A model generated the notes under the pieces. The model was not told the DNA's origin. It searched no databases and saw nothing but the letters and a program-made list of their open reading frames with translations. This document shows positions 25,185 through 33,244 of a stretch of 64,000 nt of DNA, piece by piece; position 1 is the first letter of the stretch, and each line of letters starts with the position of its first letter. The stretch lies in NCBI RefSeq assembly GCF_006974105.1, contig NZ_CP036282.1, positions 496,001-560,000 on the forward strand. The letters run 5' to 3'. The translations under genes were made by a program, and so were the position numbers. Source of the DNA: Rhodoferax aquaticus (GTDB lineage: Bacteria; Pseudomonadota; Gammaproteobacteria; Burkholderiales; Burkholderiaceae_C).

Positions 25185-26744
25185 TTAACTGGCTTGCGTG
25201 GCAGCACCGCGCAGCATGGAATAGGTAATGGCACGGTCCAGTACTTCACGCAGGGCGTCGTCGTCCATGTCTCCCACCAGCTTGGTGAAGTCGGCCTGGA
25301 ACTCGGCCAGCGTTTTGCCCTCGGACTCGTACTGGGCCAGCATCTGGGCAACCGGCGCGATCATGTGGTCTTCGATAGCCTGGTCGGCCGCTTCGGCAGC
25401 AAGCTGCATGGCTTCATCCTCAGTCATGCCAGCCGCTTTGGCGAAAGTGAAACCGGCCACAGCGGAGAAGTCCACGGCTGGAAGTGATTCACCTGTGCCA
25501 GATGCCTTTGGTGCCACTGGGCCTTTGGACATAGGCAACAAGGCGTCGGCATCGTCTTCTGCCTCGGGAATGTCCAGCTCTTCCAGCATGGCCTTGCGAG
25601 ATGGGCGAGCACCCATGTTGGCTGCGATCTGGTAGGTGGATGCGCGGTCTTTGCCAGCGGCTTCCTGTTTGAAGAACGCCAGTGTGGGTGGGGCTACACC
25701 ATCTCCGAAGTTAAACAGCGTGATCCATTTGAAAATCTGCGCCATGCTTGCCGCTGCGATATCGCGGTCGGAGTCGTGTACCTCGCTTTGCCGAGCCTTC
25801 GCTGTATCAGCTGCTGCACGCGCACCTACATCAAGCTGCTCGCCCACCATCGCCTGGCTGGTCAGCGCCTTGGACATCTCACGGTTGCAAAGGCTGATGA
25901 GGTTCTGCTGGGGCAAGTTGCCAGAGCCGCTGCTGTTGGGTACGAGCAGCTCGACTCCATTGCCTTCTTGCATCACGACATAGCCAGCCTCCATCATTCC
26001 GGCCAAGGCTGCGGCCAAGTCGTCTTGCTCGCTTTCGCTGGTGCCAGAGGGATAGCGCCCGATAGGCCATGGGAGGCCGTGGCGCTCGCAGTACTTCACA
26101 AAGTAGCGCCAGCCGCCGGTCTTGAATGTCCAGGGCCAAAAGCAGCTCGACAGCAATGGCATACCGTAGGGGTTGTCATGGGTGGGCATATGCCTTGAAA
26201 TCACGAACTGATAAGGTTCTACCGGTGCGCCCTGCCAAGCCGCGTTTGAGACCAGCAAGGGTGCGCCTTTCACGTCAAACCGGAAGCGACGGCCAGGGCG
26301 GTCAATCACGCTGGTGGGTAGGTACTTGCCGTCCACGAGTTCCCACACCAGCTCGTGCGCACGGTAGCCCGTGAAGATGCAGGCGCACATTTGCCACATC
26401 ACCTCCAGCCAATCGGAAATATCGTTCGGGCTGTTCGTCTCCATCCAAGAGGCGCACAGCGCCATGGCTGCGGCTGACTTGCTATCGCCGTCCCGCCCTA
26501 TCTCCAGGCGGTACTCGTGCGAACGGAATGAGCCACGGATGGAGCGGATCTCACCGATCACGTGCGCGTCCATCATGATGGAGTGGTAGGCCTGATCCGC
26601 CCGGCCCATCTCGCGCAAGATGGGGTCGGGGTTGGGCAGTGCTTGCAGATTGCCGAAGAAGCGCTGTGGGTCTGTCTCAGGCGTGGCGACGGGCTTGCCG
26701 AGCCAGCTCGTGAGGTTGCGGATCATGCCTTTGATGGGGGTCAT
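25185..26744 (-). CDS. Portal protein, Mu gp29-like (DUF935)
   Basis: 519 residues. Blocks such as MDAHVIGEIRSIRGSFRSHE, ELVWELVDGKYLP and KYCERHGLPWPIGRYPSG match the DUF935 portal family of Mu-like phages. The portal forms the dodecameric DNA gate at the capsid vertex. It overlaps the terminase stop by 4 bases. The C-terminal Ala/Glu-rich tail (about 420-519) is variable in the family. Confidence 0.92.
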   Translation of the reverse strand: MTPIKGMIRNLTSWLGKPVATPETDPQRFFGNLQALPNPDPILREMGRADQAYHSIMMDAHVIGEIRSIRGSFRSHEYRLEIGRDGDSKSAAAMALCASWMETNSPNDISDWLEVMWQMCACIFTGYRAHELVWELVDGKYLPTSVIDRPGRRFRFDVKGAPLLVSNAAWQGAPVEPYQFVISRHMPTHDNPYGMPLLSSCFWPWTFKTGGWRYFVKYCERHGLPWPIGRYPSGTSESEQDDLAAALAGMMEAGYVVMQEGNGVELLVPNSSGSGNLPQQNLISLCNREMSKALTSQAMVGEQLDVGARAAADTAKARQSEVHDSDRDIAAASMAQIFKWITLFNFGDGVAPPTLAFFKQEAAGKDRASTYQIAANMGARPSRKAMLEELDIPEAEDDADALLPMSKGPVAPKASGTGESLPAVDFSAVAGFTFAKAAGMTEDEAMQLAAEAADQAIEDHMIAPVAQMLAQYESEGKTLAEFQADFTKLVGDMDDDALREVLDRAITYSMLRGAATQAS

Positions 26745-28333
26745 CGTGTTTTACCTGTGCGGATTTTGGGAATGCCACCGGCCCGTGACTGCGCAAGCAT
26801 CCAGAGCATGTGAAGGGCGTCCGGGCCATCGTCGTGGTCGGCCTCGGGCCAGTGTCGGACTTGGGTGTTGAGCACGGTGTGTGCCTGGTTAAATAGGATC
26901 AGGCCGTTGTTGACGTGCGGGCTAAGCGACTCAATGCGCAGGTCTTTGTCGCTGTGAGGTGTGAGCGCGACGGCTGGCACCGGCACACCGGCTGCTGCAG
27001 AGCGTTTGATCAGCTCTTGGCGAAAGAACTCCTGGAACTGGATGGATTCCACGCCCCACACCAGGCAGCGATAGACCTTCTGAAACTCAATGATCTGGCT
27101 AATTTGACGGTCGGGAATCATGCGGGCGACTACCGCCTCCACCACGCTCAGCTTGCCGCTCGCACGGTCAAAGCCGCCAACCAGGCAGGCGCTGGGGTCG
27201 CGGCTCTTGTTGTTCTTGCCCAGGCTGGGGTCATGTGCGCCGTAGAACACCCATTCACGCACCGGCTGCACCCAGTACTGCATGTTCTGGAAGAAGCCGT
27301 TCTCGTCGTTGGTGGGATCGTTCTGATACTCACAGTCGAAGGCGTGGTGGTCGCTGGCGCGAATCTTCATCAAACGCAGCAGCGGACGCACTGTGGGCCA
27401 GCTCACCTCGGCACCTAGGTCCATCGCGGCTTTGTTTGCGGCGTAGTAGGCGTCGGCAACTTCTTCGCCTTCATTGATGAACATCTCTTCCCAGGCCTGC
27501 CACAGGTCCATGCGGTCAGGCCAGCGAGCGATGGCTTTGAACTTGACACGTTTCCACAGCGGGTTGCGGTGGAAGCGGTTGGCGACCGAGTCGTAATGCA
27601 GGATCGTGTTGAGGTACAGGATGTGCATGGAGCCGTCTGGTGGTCCCAGGGGCATCACAACCTTCTTCACCCATGCCTCGGTCTTGTCGCGCTGCTCTTT
27701 GGAGCGGACGTTATCGTCGTTCTCAATATCGTCCAGCGTGACAAAGCCAGGACGGTGCGGGCCATGGCGCAGGCCGCGCATCTTTTTGCCGGAGCCGAAG
27801 GCCTGCACCTTGCGGCCGTTGGCTGTCACGATCACACCGGCATTCCACACACGGCCCCGGCCGCAGGCGTTGGGGAAGTCCATCGCCAAGCGTGGGTTGC
27901 TCTCCAACTCCGCCTTGATGGCTTCCAGCATGGTGGCCGCCTGGTCAAAGCTGTCCATGACGATGGGAAGAAACCACTGGCGCTCAGTAACCATTAGCCA
28001 GAGGTTTATCAACTGGGTGCCAAGGGTAGACTTTGCCTCGCCACGCGGTGCGGATACCTCAATGAGCTGGCCCACCTTCATGTCGAGCATGGGGGGCACG
28101 TTGTCGTAGAACCAACGGTGAAAGGCGGAGGGATCGCCCTTGATGTAGTGCGGGAAGTAGGTCTTGCCGAAAAACTCAAAGTCGTTCTGTGCGCGGCTGG
28201 CTCGCTTGTCGCGGGCTGCGTGGTCCGTAGAGAAACCATCGCACTCGGCCTCAATCAGACGGCGCTGCTCGTCCGCGAACGCGCGCAGCTCGTCTAGGAA
28301 CTCTTTGTCTTTGAGGCGCTTTTGCTTTGCCAT
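26741..28333 (-). CDS. Terminase large subunit, Mu gp28-like
   Basis: 530 residues. The ATPase has a P-loop variant in SAPRGEAKSTLGTQ and a Walker B region (RPGFVTLDDIENDD). The nuclease half begins at YGAHDPSLG (RNase H-like metal Asp). It cuts and pumps DNA during headful packaging of transposed phage genomes. Start and stop both overlap neighbours, so terS, terL and portal are translationally coupled. Confidence 0.93.
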   Translation of the reverse strand: MAKQKRLKDKEFLDELRAFADEQRRLIEAECDGFSTDHAARDKRASRAQNDFEFFGKTYFPHYIKGDPSAFHRWFYDNVPPMLDMKVGQLIEVSAPRGEAKSTLGTQLINLWLMVTERQWFLPIVMDSFDQAATMLEAIKAELESNPRLAMDFPNACGRGRVWNAGVIVTANGRKVQAFGSGKKMRGLRHGPHRPGFVTLDDIENDDNVRSKEQRDKTEAWVKKVVMPLGPPDGSMHILYLNTILHYDSVANRFHRNPLWKRVKFKAIARWPDRMDLWQAWEEMFINEGEEVADAYYAANKAAMDLGAEVSWPTVRPLLRLMKIRASDHHAFDCEYQNDPTNDENGFFQNMQYWVQPVREWVFYGAHDPSLGKNNKSRDPSACLVGGFDRASGKLSVVEAVVARMIPDRQISQIIEFQKVYRCLVWGVESIQFQEFFRQELIKRSAAAGVPVPAVALTPHSDKDLRIESLSPHVNNGLILFNQAHTVLNTQVRHWPEADHDDGPDALHMLWMLAQSRAGGIPKIRTGKTR

Positions 28334-28842
28334 CAGGCACCGCTCCCACTGAACTCGCGCACCAGGTCATCTCCAGCGGCCTCAGTCACTTCCAAGAACT
28401 GCTCACGCATCTTGGGAAAGCGCCCCGCGATGAAGATGTTCAGGAACTTGAGCACATCCATTGCCACGGCCAGGCGGTTAGCGTTGGGCATGGCGCGGCT
28501 GGCGGCACCGATGGCTTTGTTGTAGCCGTCCATTAAGCGGACCATGATGTCTGCACGCTGGGCGGCGGCCATCTTGGGGTCTTTCTTGACGGCTTCCAGC
28601 GTGGCGAGGAACTGCTCGGCCAGCTCGCCCAGCACTTCGTTGGCCATCTCTTCAACGCCGCTTTTGGTCATGCGGCGGGCATTGCGCTGGATATCCCAGT
28701 CGTTGCCTTCTTCCGCGTCCTGGCGCTTCCAGTTGCGGGCGGTGTTGTACGGAACCTTGCACGCCTCGGCCGCCGTGGCCAGCGGCAAGCCCTGCACATA
28801 CCTGGCGCGCAGTTTGTTGCGGGTGGAGCGGTCGTAGGCCAT
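28333..28842 (-). CDS. Terminase small subunit-like protein (DUF1804, Mu gp27-like)
   Basis: 169 residues. An N-terminal helix-turn-helix (ARYVQGLPLATAAEACKVPYN, broken here for length at the second helix, then ARNWKRQDAE) typifies the DUF1804 family, which occupies the small-terminase position in Mu-like phages. Small terminases recognise the packaging start on phage DNA. One-base overlap with terL. Confidence 0.85.
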   Translation of the reverse strand: MAYDRSTRNKLRARYVQGLPLATAAEACKVPYNTARNWKRQDAEEGNDWDIQRNARRMTKSGVEEMANEVLGELAEQFLATLEAVKKDPKMAAAQRADIMVRLMDGYNKAIGAASRAMPNANRLAVAMDVLKFLNIFIAGRFPKMREQFLEVTEAAGDDLVREFSGSGA

Positions 28843-28845
28843 TGA

Positions 28846-29130
28846 TCAGTGGCCCAGGTACTTCATGGCTGCGATACCAGCCGCAACGATAGCGCCCGAC
28901 AGAGCGCCGGTACCGGCCGCACGCATTGCGGTTCCGCGTTCGTTTTGCTCCAGCGTAGCAAGGCGCTTTTCAATGCCATCAAAGCGTACACCAACCGACT
29001 TTGAAAGGTCTTCAATGCGGGTTTGCGTTGCGGTATGGTTTTGGCGGATGAGATCGGTCAGTGCCGATAGCTGGCCTTTGACTTGGCCCAGTTCCACCAG
29101 CACCGTGGTGTTGTTGTTTGGATCGCTCAT
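28846..29130 (-). CDS. Small coiled-coil membrane-anchored phage protein
   Basis: 94 residues from the ATG at 29130, which overlaps the upstream stop as ATGA; a longer frame to 29235 overlaps the zinc finger gene and is rejected. Residues 8-65 form a heptad-rich coiled coil (LVELGQVKGQLSALTDLI, GIEKRLATLEQNE), followed by a C-terminal membrane helix (GALSGAIVAAGIAAMKYL). The layout resembles XhlA-type lysis accessories, but no family is certain. Confidence 0.7.
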   Translation of the reverse strand: MSDPNNNTTVLVELGQVKGQLSALTDLIRQNHTATQTRIEDLSKSVGVRFDGIEKRLATLEQNERGTAMRAAGTGALSGAIVAAGIAAMKYLGH

Positions 29131-29339
29131 TTTTTGTAAGTCCTCTCGAAAACTTGTTGGCAGGTAATGCACCGGATGGCGTTGGGACTCGCTTTGCGGC
29201 GGGCTGCAGGAATCGTTTCCCCACATTCGTCGCATTCAGGCTGGCCCACACGGTTCAAGGTAAGGCGCACAGCTGCCAAGGCATCTGAGCGGCGATCCAG
29301 TTCCAGCTGGCTGGCTTGTTCGTGAAACTTTTCGTCCAT
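29127..29339 (-). CDS. TraR/DksA-type C4 zinc finger protein
   Basis: 70 residues with the Cys4 finger CDECGETIPAARRK ... IRCITCQQVFE, the C-terminal half of DksA/TraR. Short TraR-like proteins in Mu-like phages may act on host RNA polymerase as ppGpp-independent DksA mimics. An 11-residue basic tail follows. Overlaps the next gene by 4 bases. Confidence 0.88.
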   Translation of the reverse strand: MDEKFHEQASQLELDRRSDALAAVRLTLNRVGQPECDECGETIPAARRKASPNAIRCITCQQVFERTYKK

Positions 29340-29341
29340 GG

Positions 29342-29860
29342 CTACCAGTCGATCAGGGCGTTGAGCCGGGCGCGGCAGATGTCGTACTGAGTGCGGGCGT
29401 TGGCTGCCCAGTCAGCGACATCGGTATCGGAGGCAGCGGCCCCATCCGCTGTAGCAGCGCCTGAGGCGGGCGCGGGCAGATGGGCGGCTCCATCCGTGGA
29501 GCCGGAGTTGTTGAGCAGCCTGACAACGCTGCCAGACAGGCAAGCACGGCCATTGGTTTGAGTGCGGATTGCATCGTGCAGCTCCCTCTGATTCTTGGTT
29601 AACGTGGACTCGGTGACTTGGAGCTGCAGCGTCAAGGCGTCGCCATGTCGCTTTGCCAGCTTCAGGGTTTCGATGTCGTTTGCTCGGGCGGCGGAGACCT
29701 TGCGCTCCTGGTCTAGCTCGATAGCGGAGAGGTTGGCGTCATGGCGGGCAGTGAGGCCCCATGTTGTGACGCCAACTCCGGTGCCTAGTCCAATACAGAA
29801 CACCGCAATGGCGAACCAGGAAGACGGCATCAGTGATTTGGTGATGGCGCTCAGAATCAT
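29342..29860 (-). CDS. Rz-like i-spanin
   Basis: 172 residues from the ATG at 29860 (ATGA overlap with the transglycosylase stop); the frame is open upstream to 30082 but that part lies inside the transglycosylase. A signal-anchor helix (WFAIAVFCIGLGTGVGVTT) is followed by a periplasmic coiled coil (DQERKVSAARANDIETLK). This is the Rz layout: the inner-membrane spanin that pulls the outer membrane in at lysis. An Rz1-like gene is nested in it. Confidence 0.82.
   Translation of the reverse strand: MILSAITKSLMPSSWFAIAVFCIGLGTGVGVTTWGLTARHDANLSAIELDQERKVSAARANDIETLKLAKRHGDALTLQLQVTESTLTKNQRELHDAIRTQTNGRACLSGSVVRLLNNSGSTDGAAHLPAPASGAATADGAAASDTDVADWAANARTQYDICRARLNALIDW
29353..29574 (-). CDS. 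Rz1-like o-spanin lipoprotein nested inside the Rz-like gene
   Basis: 73 residues read in another frame wholly within the Rz-like gene. The signal peptide ends in the lipobox LSGC (MAVLACLAALSGCS), and the mature part is Pro-rich (RMEPPICPRPP, MGPLPPIP), as in Rz1 outer-membrane spanins. Nested Rz/Rz1 pairs are known in lambda-like phages. Its presence supports the spanin call for the host gene. Confidence 0.82.
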   Translation of the reverse strand: MQSALKPMAVLACLAALSGCSTTPAPRMEPPICPRPPQALLQRMGPLPPIPMSLTGQPTPALSTTSAAPGSTP

Positions 29861-30579
29861 GAGCAGGCTCCATTGCCCCATGAGGCGTAGAGGGGCTTGT
29901 AGCGGCGCAGTATCAGCTCGGGGTAATGCTGGTTTTCCTTCTGGGCAGCAGCAGTGATGCCGGGGTTGATGGTGCAGGTGGCACCCAGGCACTGGCCCGG
30001 CGTGGTGCTGAGCTTCTGGCGCTTGTAGACCCAACCAAGGCCACCGTTGTAAGCACTCAGCGCAAAGGCCATGTCCTGGCATTCGTCATCTGCTTTGATG
30101 CGGTCTGCCAGCCACTTGTCATAGGTGACCAGGGCGCGCAGCGCCCAGGTGGGATTAGTAGGGGCGCGGTCTGCCAGGCTGGTGTACAAGCCGCCGATCC
30201 AGTTGGTCGTGGCGGGCATGAATTGCGCCAGGCCTTCTGCACCCACAGGTGAGCGAGCGTCCAGACGCCAGCGGCTCTCTTGGTGCACCTGGGCGGCAAA
30301 TGTGGCAACCGGTGCCTGCAGACCCCAGGCGAGCTGGGCTTCGCGCTTCAGTGTGAGCTGGTAGCGCTGGGCTTCGCGAGGGATGGGCTGTGCATGGGCG
30401 GTGTTGCCATAAGTGCAGGATGCAACGATGAGTGCGACGAACGCGGCATGCAGCCACAAAATGGCTTGAGCTGCGCGCTGCAGAGGGCGGTGCGTAGCCG
30501 ACTGGAAGCGCTCCATGCGCCGCGCGTTGCGACGACGGAAGTACCCCTGCGTCCATCGGCTCAGGTTGCTGACTCGCAT
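29857..30579 (-). CDS. Lytic transglycosylase-type endolysin (SLT domain)
   Basis: 240 residues. A hydrophobic segment at about 40-60 (LWLHAAFVALIVASC) acts as a signal or signal-arrest helix. The SLT goose-lysozyme-like domain follows, with the catalytic Glu in QVHQESRW, the GAEGLAQFMPATTNW block and ALSAYNGGLGWV. It cleaves peptidoglycan glycan strands at lysis. Next to holin-like, Rz and Rz1 genes. Confidence 0.88.
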   Translation of the reverse strand: MRVSNLSRWTQGYFRRRNARRMERFQSATHRPLQRAAQAILWLHAAFVALIVASCTYGNTAHAQPIPREAQRYQLTLKREAQLAWGLQAPVATFAAQVHQESRWRLDARSPVGAEGLAQFMPATTNWIGGLYTSLADRAPTNPTWALRALVTYDKWLADRIKADDECQDMAFALSAYNGGLGWVYKRQKLSTTPGQCLGATCTINPGITAAAQKENQHYPELILRRYKPLYASWGNGACS

Positions 30580-30580
30580 C

Positions 30581-30925
30581 TCAGGCTCCCAAGCCCACGC
30601 AGATTAGGCAGGCTGCCACTACGATGGCACGGCGCAGCATCGTTTGCCCAAAGGACGCGGACGCGACTAGCTCTACCGTGGCAACACCTTGCGCAACCTC
30701 TTTTGGCGATATGTCGCACTCAAGGTATTGGTGCGGCCGGTCGTAGGGGAAGAGAGCCCGGTCTAACCAGTAGCCACCCCAGCCGCCCAAGGCCATGAGG
30801 TGGGCCTTGTACAGGGTCACGGCCAGCAGTGTGCCGGGATATGCCCCATGAAAAAACAGGGCGACGATGATGAGCACTACGGTGAGTAGTGCCCAACTGA
30901 GCATGCGGGGAAATTGACTATTCAC
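30581..30925 (-). CDS. Putative holin
   Basis: 114 residues starting at a GTG with AGGAG 6 bases upstream. Hydrophobic segments lie at about 9-30, 35-55 and 95-113, with a short soluble loop between (YDRPHQYLECDISPKEVAQG). Placed first in the leftward operon and just before the endolysin, the usual holin position in BcepMu-like phages. The call rests on position and topology. Confidence 0.65.
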   Translation of the reverse strand: MNSQFPRMLSWALLTVVLIIVALFFHGAYPGTLLAVTLYKAHLMALGGWGGYWLDRALFPYDRPHQYLECDISPKEVAQGVATVELVASASFGQTMLRRAIVVAACLICVGLGA

Positions 30926-30968
30926 GGCTGACTCCTAGAGGTTGATAGGCTTATGACAAGTAAGCCCA

Positions 30969-31014
30969 CAGTCTCTAGAGTCAGCGGGGTTTGGTCATGG
31001 TGAAGTGTTTCACC
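30969..31014 (-). promoter_or_regulatory. Late promoter element, site 1 (leftward lysis-packaging operon)
   Basis: The palindrome at 30999-31014 (GGTGAAACACTTCACC on the minus strand) is followed on that strand by ATGACCAAAC and, 22 nt on, by AGAGACTG (30976-30969). This is the same arrangement as sites 2-4. It stands 44 bases before the holin-like GTG. Unlike sites 2-4, the first gene has a normal Shine-Dalgarno sequence. Confidence 0.72.
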
Positions 31015-31077
31015 GTGAGAGTGTTTTTGTCGGGTGATTCAATGCGCGCAATGAATTACTCAACTGAGGAATACCCC

Positions 31078-31338
31078 ATGCCAAAACAACCCGATATCGA
31101 GTGGCTTCAAAAAGTACGACAGTGTTTGGAAGAGGCGTTACGCAATGGCGAAACGCTTGATGAGTTCCGAGCGCGCTTCGATGCCCTTGGCCTGAATAAA
31201 ACGCCAGCGACTCGTTTGCCCGCAGATTGGTCTGCGTTTACCGCGCCGGAGGGCTGGGCGGTTAAATCCGCAGGAAAGACTCGTTCAGCGAAACCAACAT
31301 CTTGGCTGCGCCGTCTATTTCAATTCCTTTTCAGCTAG
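31078..31338 (+). CDS. Small phage protein of unknown function
   Basis: 86 residues from the ATG at 31078, which has GAGGA 7 bases upstream; an in-frame ATG at 31051 (no ribosome site) lies exactly 36 nt after the site 1 palindrome and could be used if that site also works rightward. The protein is helical (IEWLQKVRQCLEEALRNG), with a basic C-terminus ([11 protein letters not shown]). No family recognised. The 3' end overlaps the convergent gene by 4 bases. Confidence 0.55.
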   Translation: MPKQPDIEWLQKVRQCLEEALRNGETLDEFRARFDALGLNKTPATRLPADWSAFTAPEGWAVKSAGKTRSAKPTSWLRRLFQFLFS

Positions 31339-31928
31339 AACTTTCCCCACTGAACAACCTTACCTTCAATCACATGGAGGTAGCCGCCTGGAGCGCGGTA
31401 GGTCGTGACAACACCTTGGGCAGTATTGGTTTGACCGGCTTCTTTAAATGAAGTCGAAACACACTCGCGCACACGAGCCATGGTCATGCCGATACTTGGC
31501 TTTTTGTAGTCGGCTCCGCACTTGAACTTGCGCAATTCCTCTGCGGCTGCAGCCTTCTTTTCAGCCAACGCATAAGCTTTATCGTCAGCAGCACTTTGCC
31601 GCTTGTACTCCGCTTCGCGCTCGGCGTCTTTAGCTTGCTGCTCTGCTCGCTCTGCAGCCCACTTGGCTTGATCACGTGCTAGCTTTTCCCGCTCAGCAGC
31701 CCGTTGGGCTTCAAAGTCTGCATGGGCCTTTGCCGCAAACTCCTCCTGCCGCTGCGTTTTGGCTTCAATTTCTTCATGATTCTTGCGAAGTGTTTCGCAT
31801 TCGGCACGGGTGACCGGCATACCCTTGATGAAGGCGCAGTTGCCCACCTCCTGCATATTTGGTTGATTTTGCGCGATGGCACCGCTTGCGAGCAGTAAAA
31901 GTAGCGGAGTCAGCTTGCTGATAATCAT
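31335..31928 (-). CDS. Secreted coiled-coil protein, probable lysogenic-conversion gene
   Basis: 197 residues. A signal peptide ([15 protein letters not shown]), then a long Ala/Glu/Lys/Gln-rich coiled coil at about 45-135. The C-terminal domain ([15 protein letters not shown] ... [18 protein letters not shown]) is shaped like the small SmpA/BamE-type outer-membrane folds. It overlaps the stop of the gene upstream by 4 bases and lies in the repressor operon, so it is probably made in the lysogen. Function unknown. Confidence 0.68.
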   Translation of the reverse strand: MIISKLTPLLLLLASGAIAQNQPNMQEVGNCAFIKGMPVTRAECETLRKNHEEIEAKTQRQEEFAAKAHADFEAQRAAEREKLARDQAKWAAERAEQQAKDAEREAEYKRQSAADDKAYALAEKKAAAAEELRKFKCGADYKKPSIGMTMARVRECVSTSFKEAGQTNTAQGVVTTYRAPGGYLHVIEGKVVQWGKF

Positions 31929-32143
31929 TTTGATTTCCCTTCTTTCTTGTTGACCTTGACTGGTGGCGTAGGGGCTTCAGCACTGCATATTTTCTTGGAC
32001 TGACTGGTCGTTCCATCATTACAGACAAAGTGCTGGCCCATGCAGTGCGATATACCGCCCTTCTTTCCAGAGCATGGTGTGTTGGTGGCAAGAGCTTGGG
32101 TCAGGCAAAAGACCAGCATGAAGAAGGATGCAACTGTTTTCAT
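31925..32143 (-). CDS. Small secreted Cys-rich protein in the repressor operon
   Basis: 72 residues from the ATG at 32143, 4 bases after the repressor stop; a longer start at 32182 would run into the repressor gene. The signal peptide ([13 protein letters not shown]) precedes a Cys-rich core ([23 protein letters not shown]) with four cysteines probably in two disulfides, then a Lys/Pro tail. This small core recurs in prophages of proteobacteria; its role is unknown. Probably co-expressed with the repressor. Confidence 0.68.
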   Translation of the reverse strand: MKTVASFFMLVFCLTQALATNTPCSGKKGGISHCMGQHFVCNDGTTSQSKKICSAEAPTPPVKVNKKEGKSK

Positions 32144-32147
32144 CGGC

Positions 32148-32777
32148 TCACCACTCGTGGGTTGATGCACGCACTCGGCCAACTATGGAGACCCCTGGTG
32201 TCTTTGCCAGGTCTATGTCATAGGTGGGGTAATTGGGGTTGGCGCTGCTTACCCGCAGCAAGCCGTCAGGCAGGAGTTGGCAGTACTTAACTAGCAACTC
32301 ATCACCTTGCAGCAATACGTAAGCGCGACCGCTTTTGGGTAGTGTGTCGCCGATGTCTACCAGCACTTTGTCGCCGTCATTCATAACAGGACGCATGGAC
32401 TCCCCCGATACCCTGATGACCTTCAAGTTGTTAGGCTGAAGTCCGCGCTTGTGCAGCCACTGACGACTGAAGCTCAAGCCGCCATTGCATTCTTCATCGC
32501 CATTGATTGCGCCAGGGCCCGCACTCGCTGCCACGTCGATTTGAGGCACGACCACATAGCTTGAGTCACCGTTGATCCTTTCACCAGTGACCACGTAGTG
32601 CGTATCCATCCCGGAGGCGTGCGCCAACTTTAGATAGTCGGCATCAGGAGCCCGGTCGCCGCCTTCATATGCAAATTGACTGGTTCGACTTACATGGCAG
32701 ATAGCCGCCCATTCATTTGGCGATTTACCAAGCCTCTGCCGTTCGGCTTTTAGCCGTAGTCCCGTTTCTGCATCCAC
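32148..32777 (-). CDS. CI/LexA-type phage repressor with S24 peptidase domain
   Basis: 209 residues from a GTG. The N-terminal helix-turn-helix ([20 protein letters not shown]) binds operators. The C-terminal S24 domain has the catalytic Ser in [14 protein letters not shown] and the Lys in GDELLVKYC, so RecA-stimulated self-cleavage (SOS induction) is likely. It is divergent from the Ner-like gene with two TTAAC-containing dyads between. Note that Mu itself uses a different (c) repressor type. Confidence 0.9.
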   Translation of the reverse strand: MDAETGLRLKAERQRLGKSPNEWAAICHVSRTSQFAYEGGDRAPDADYLKLAHASGMDTHYVVTGERINGDSSYVVVPQIDVAASAGPGAINGDEECNGGLSFSRQWLHKRGLQPNNLKVIRVSGESMRPVMNDGDKVLVDIGDTLPKSGRAYVLLQGDELLVKYCQLLPDGLLRVSSANPNYPTYDIDLAKTPGVSIVGRVRASTHEW

Positions 32778-32801
32778 GTTTTTGTACTCCCGCTGCTGAT
32801 T

Positions 32802-32829
32802 TGGTTAACGGTGTATTCACTGTTAACTG
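32802..32829. promoter_or_regulatory. Operator-like dyad next to the repressor gene
   Basis: TGGTTAACGGTG, spacer TATT, and CACTGTTAACTG form a 12-4-12 inverted repeat with 9 of 12 matches, 25 bases before the repressor start. The GTTAAC core recurs at 32976-33000. Probably a repressor or Ner site controlling the repressor promoter. Confidence 0.65.
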
Positions 32830-32940
32830 GGACGAGGAGTATCCGTCAAACAAAGCGGTACGCATAGCCCTAATTGAGTCTAAAAAACGGGACTTTGTTT
32901 TTTCTGCAGCACCAATAGTTCCGAAAGTGAAACTTTTTGC

Positions 32941-32969
32941 TTGCAAGTTTTAAAAACAGGACTTATGAT
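32941..32969 (+). promoter_or_regulatory. Early promoter (Pe) candidate
   Basis: A -35 of TTGCAA (32941-32946), a 17-base spacer and a -10 of TATGAT (32964-32969) face the Ner-like and transposase genes. The predicted start lies within the operator dyad at 32976-33000, the right geometry for repression. Confidence 0.7.
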
Positions 32970-32975
32970 CGATAA

Positions 32976-33000
32976 CAGTTAAATAAACGGCATTTAACAG
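32976..33000. promoter_or_regulatory. Operator-like dyad over the early promoter start
   Basis: CAGTTAAAT, spacer AAACGGC, and ATTTAACAG match as an inverted repeat at 8 of 9 positions and share the TTAA core with the dyad at 32802-32829. It lies just after the -10, so binding would block early transcription. Confidence 0.62.
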
Positions 33001-33017
33001 TCATGAGGAATGAACGC

Positions 33018-33221
33018 ATGAGCAAAATGAATTCAACTAACGGAACTAAAAAAACTGCAAACGAAGCCAAAGAAGCGCTTCGCGCAGAGGGGGTGACTTT
33101 GACCGAGTGGTCCCAAAGGAAGGGGTTCAAGTACCGCACCGTCAGCGAGGTGGTGCGCGGTGTGAACAAAGGTTTGTATGGCGAGGGTCACCGTGTGGCT
33201 GTCGCTTTGGGCATCAAGTAA
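33018..33221 (+). CDS. Ner-like DNA-binding protein (BcepMu gp16 family)
   Basis: 67 residues from the ATG at 33018, chosen because GAGGAA stands 7 bases upstream; the ATG at 33003 has none. The helix-turn-helix EGVTLTEWSQRKGFKYRTVS and the end LYGEGHRVAVALGIK match the BcepMu gp16 family. It is first in the early operon, as Ner is in Mu, and probably damps early and repressor transcription. Confidence 0.82.
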   Translation: MSKMNSTNGTKKTANEAKEALRAEGVTLTEWSQRKGFKYRTVSEVVRGVNKGLYGEGHRVAVALGIK

Positions 33222-33244
33222 ATCAACCAGAGAAGAAGACCAAC

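Noticed and set aside
29861..30082. Longer start for the Rz-like gene
   Set aside because: This part lies within the transglycosylase gene and reads as low-complexity His/Pro sequence; the ATGA overlap at 29857-29860 and the signal-anchor right after it are better.
31014..31050. Site 1 as a rightward promoter only
   Set aside because: The ATGACC and AGAGACTG parts are conserved on the minus strand, facing the lysis operon; the rightward side keeps only the spacing and ANTG, so leftward is the main call.
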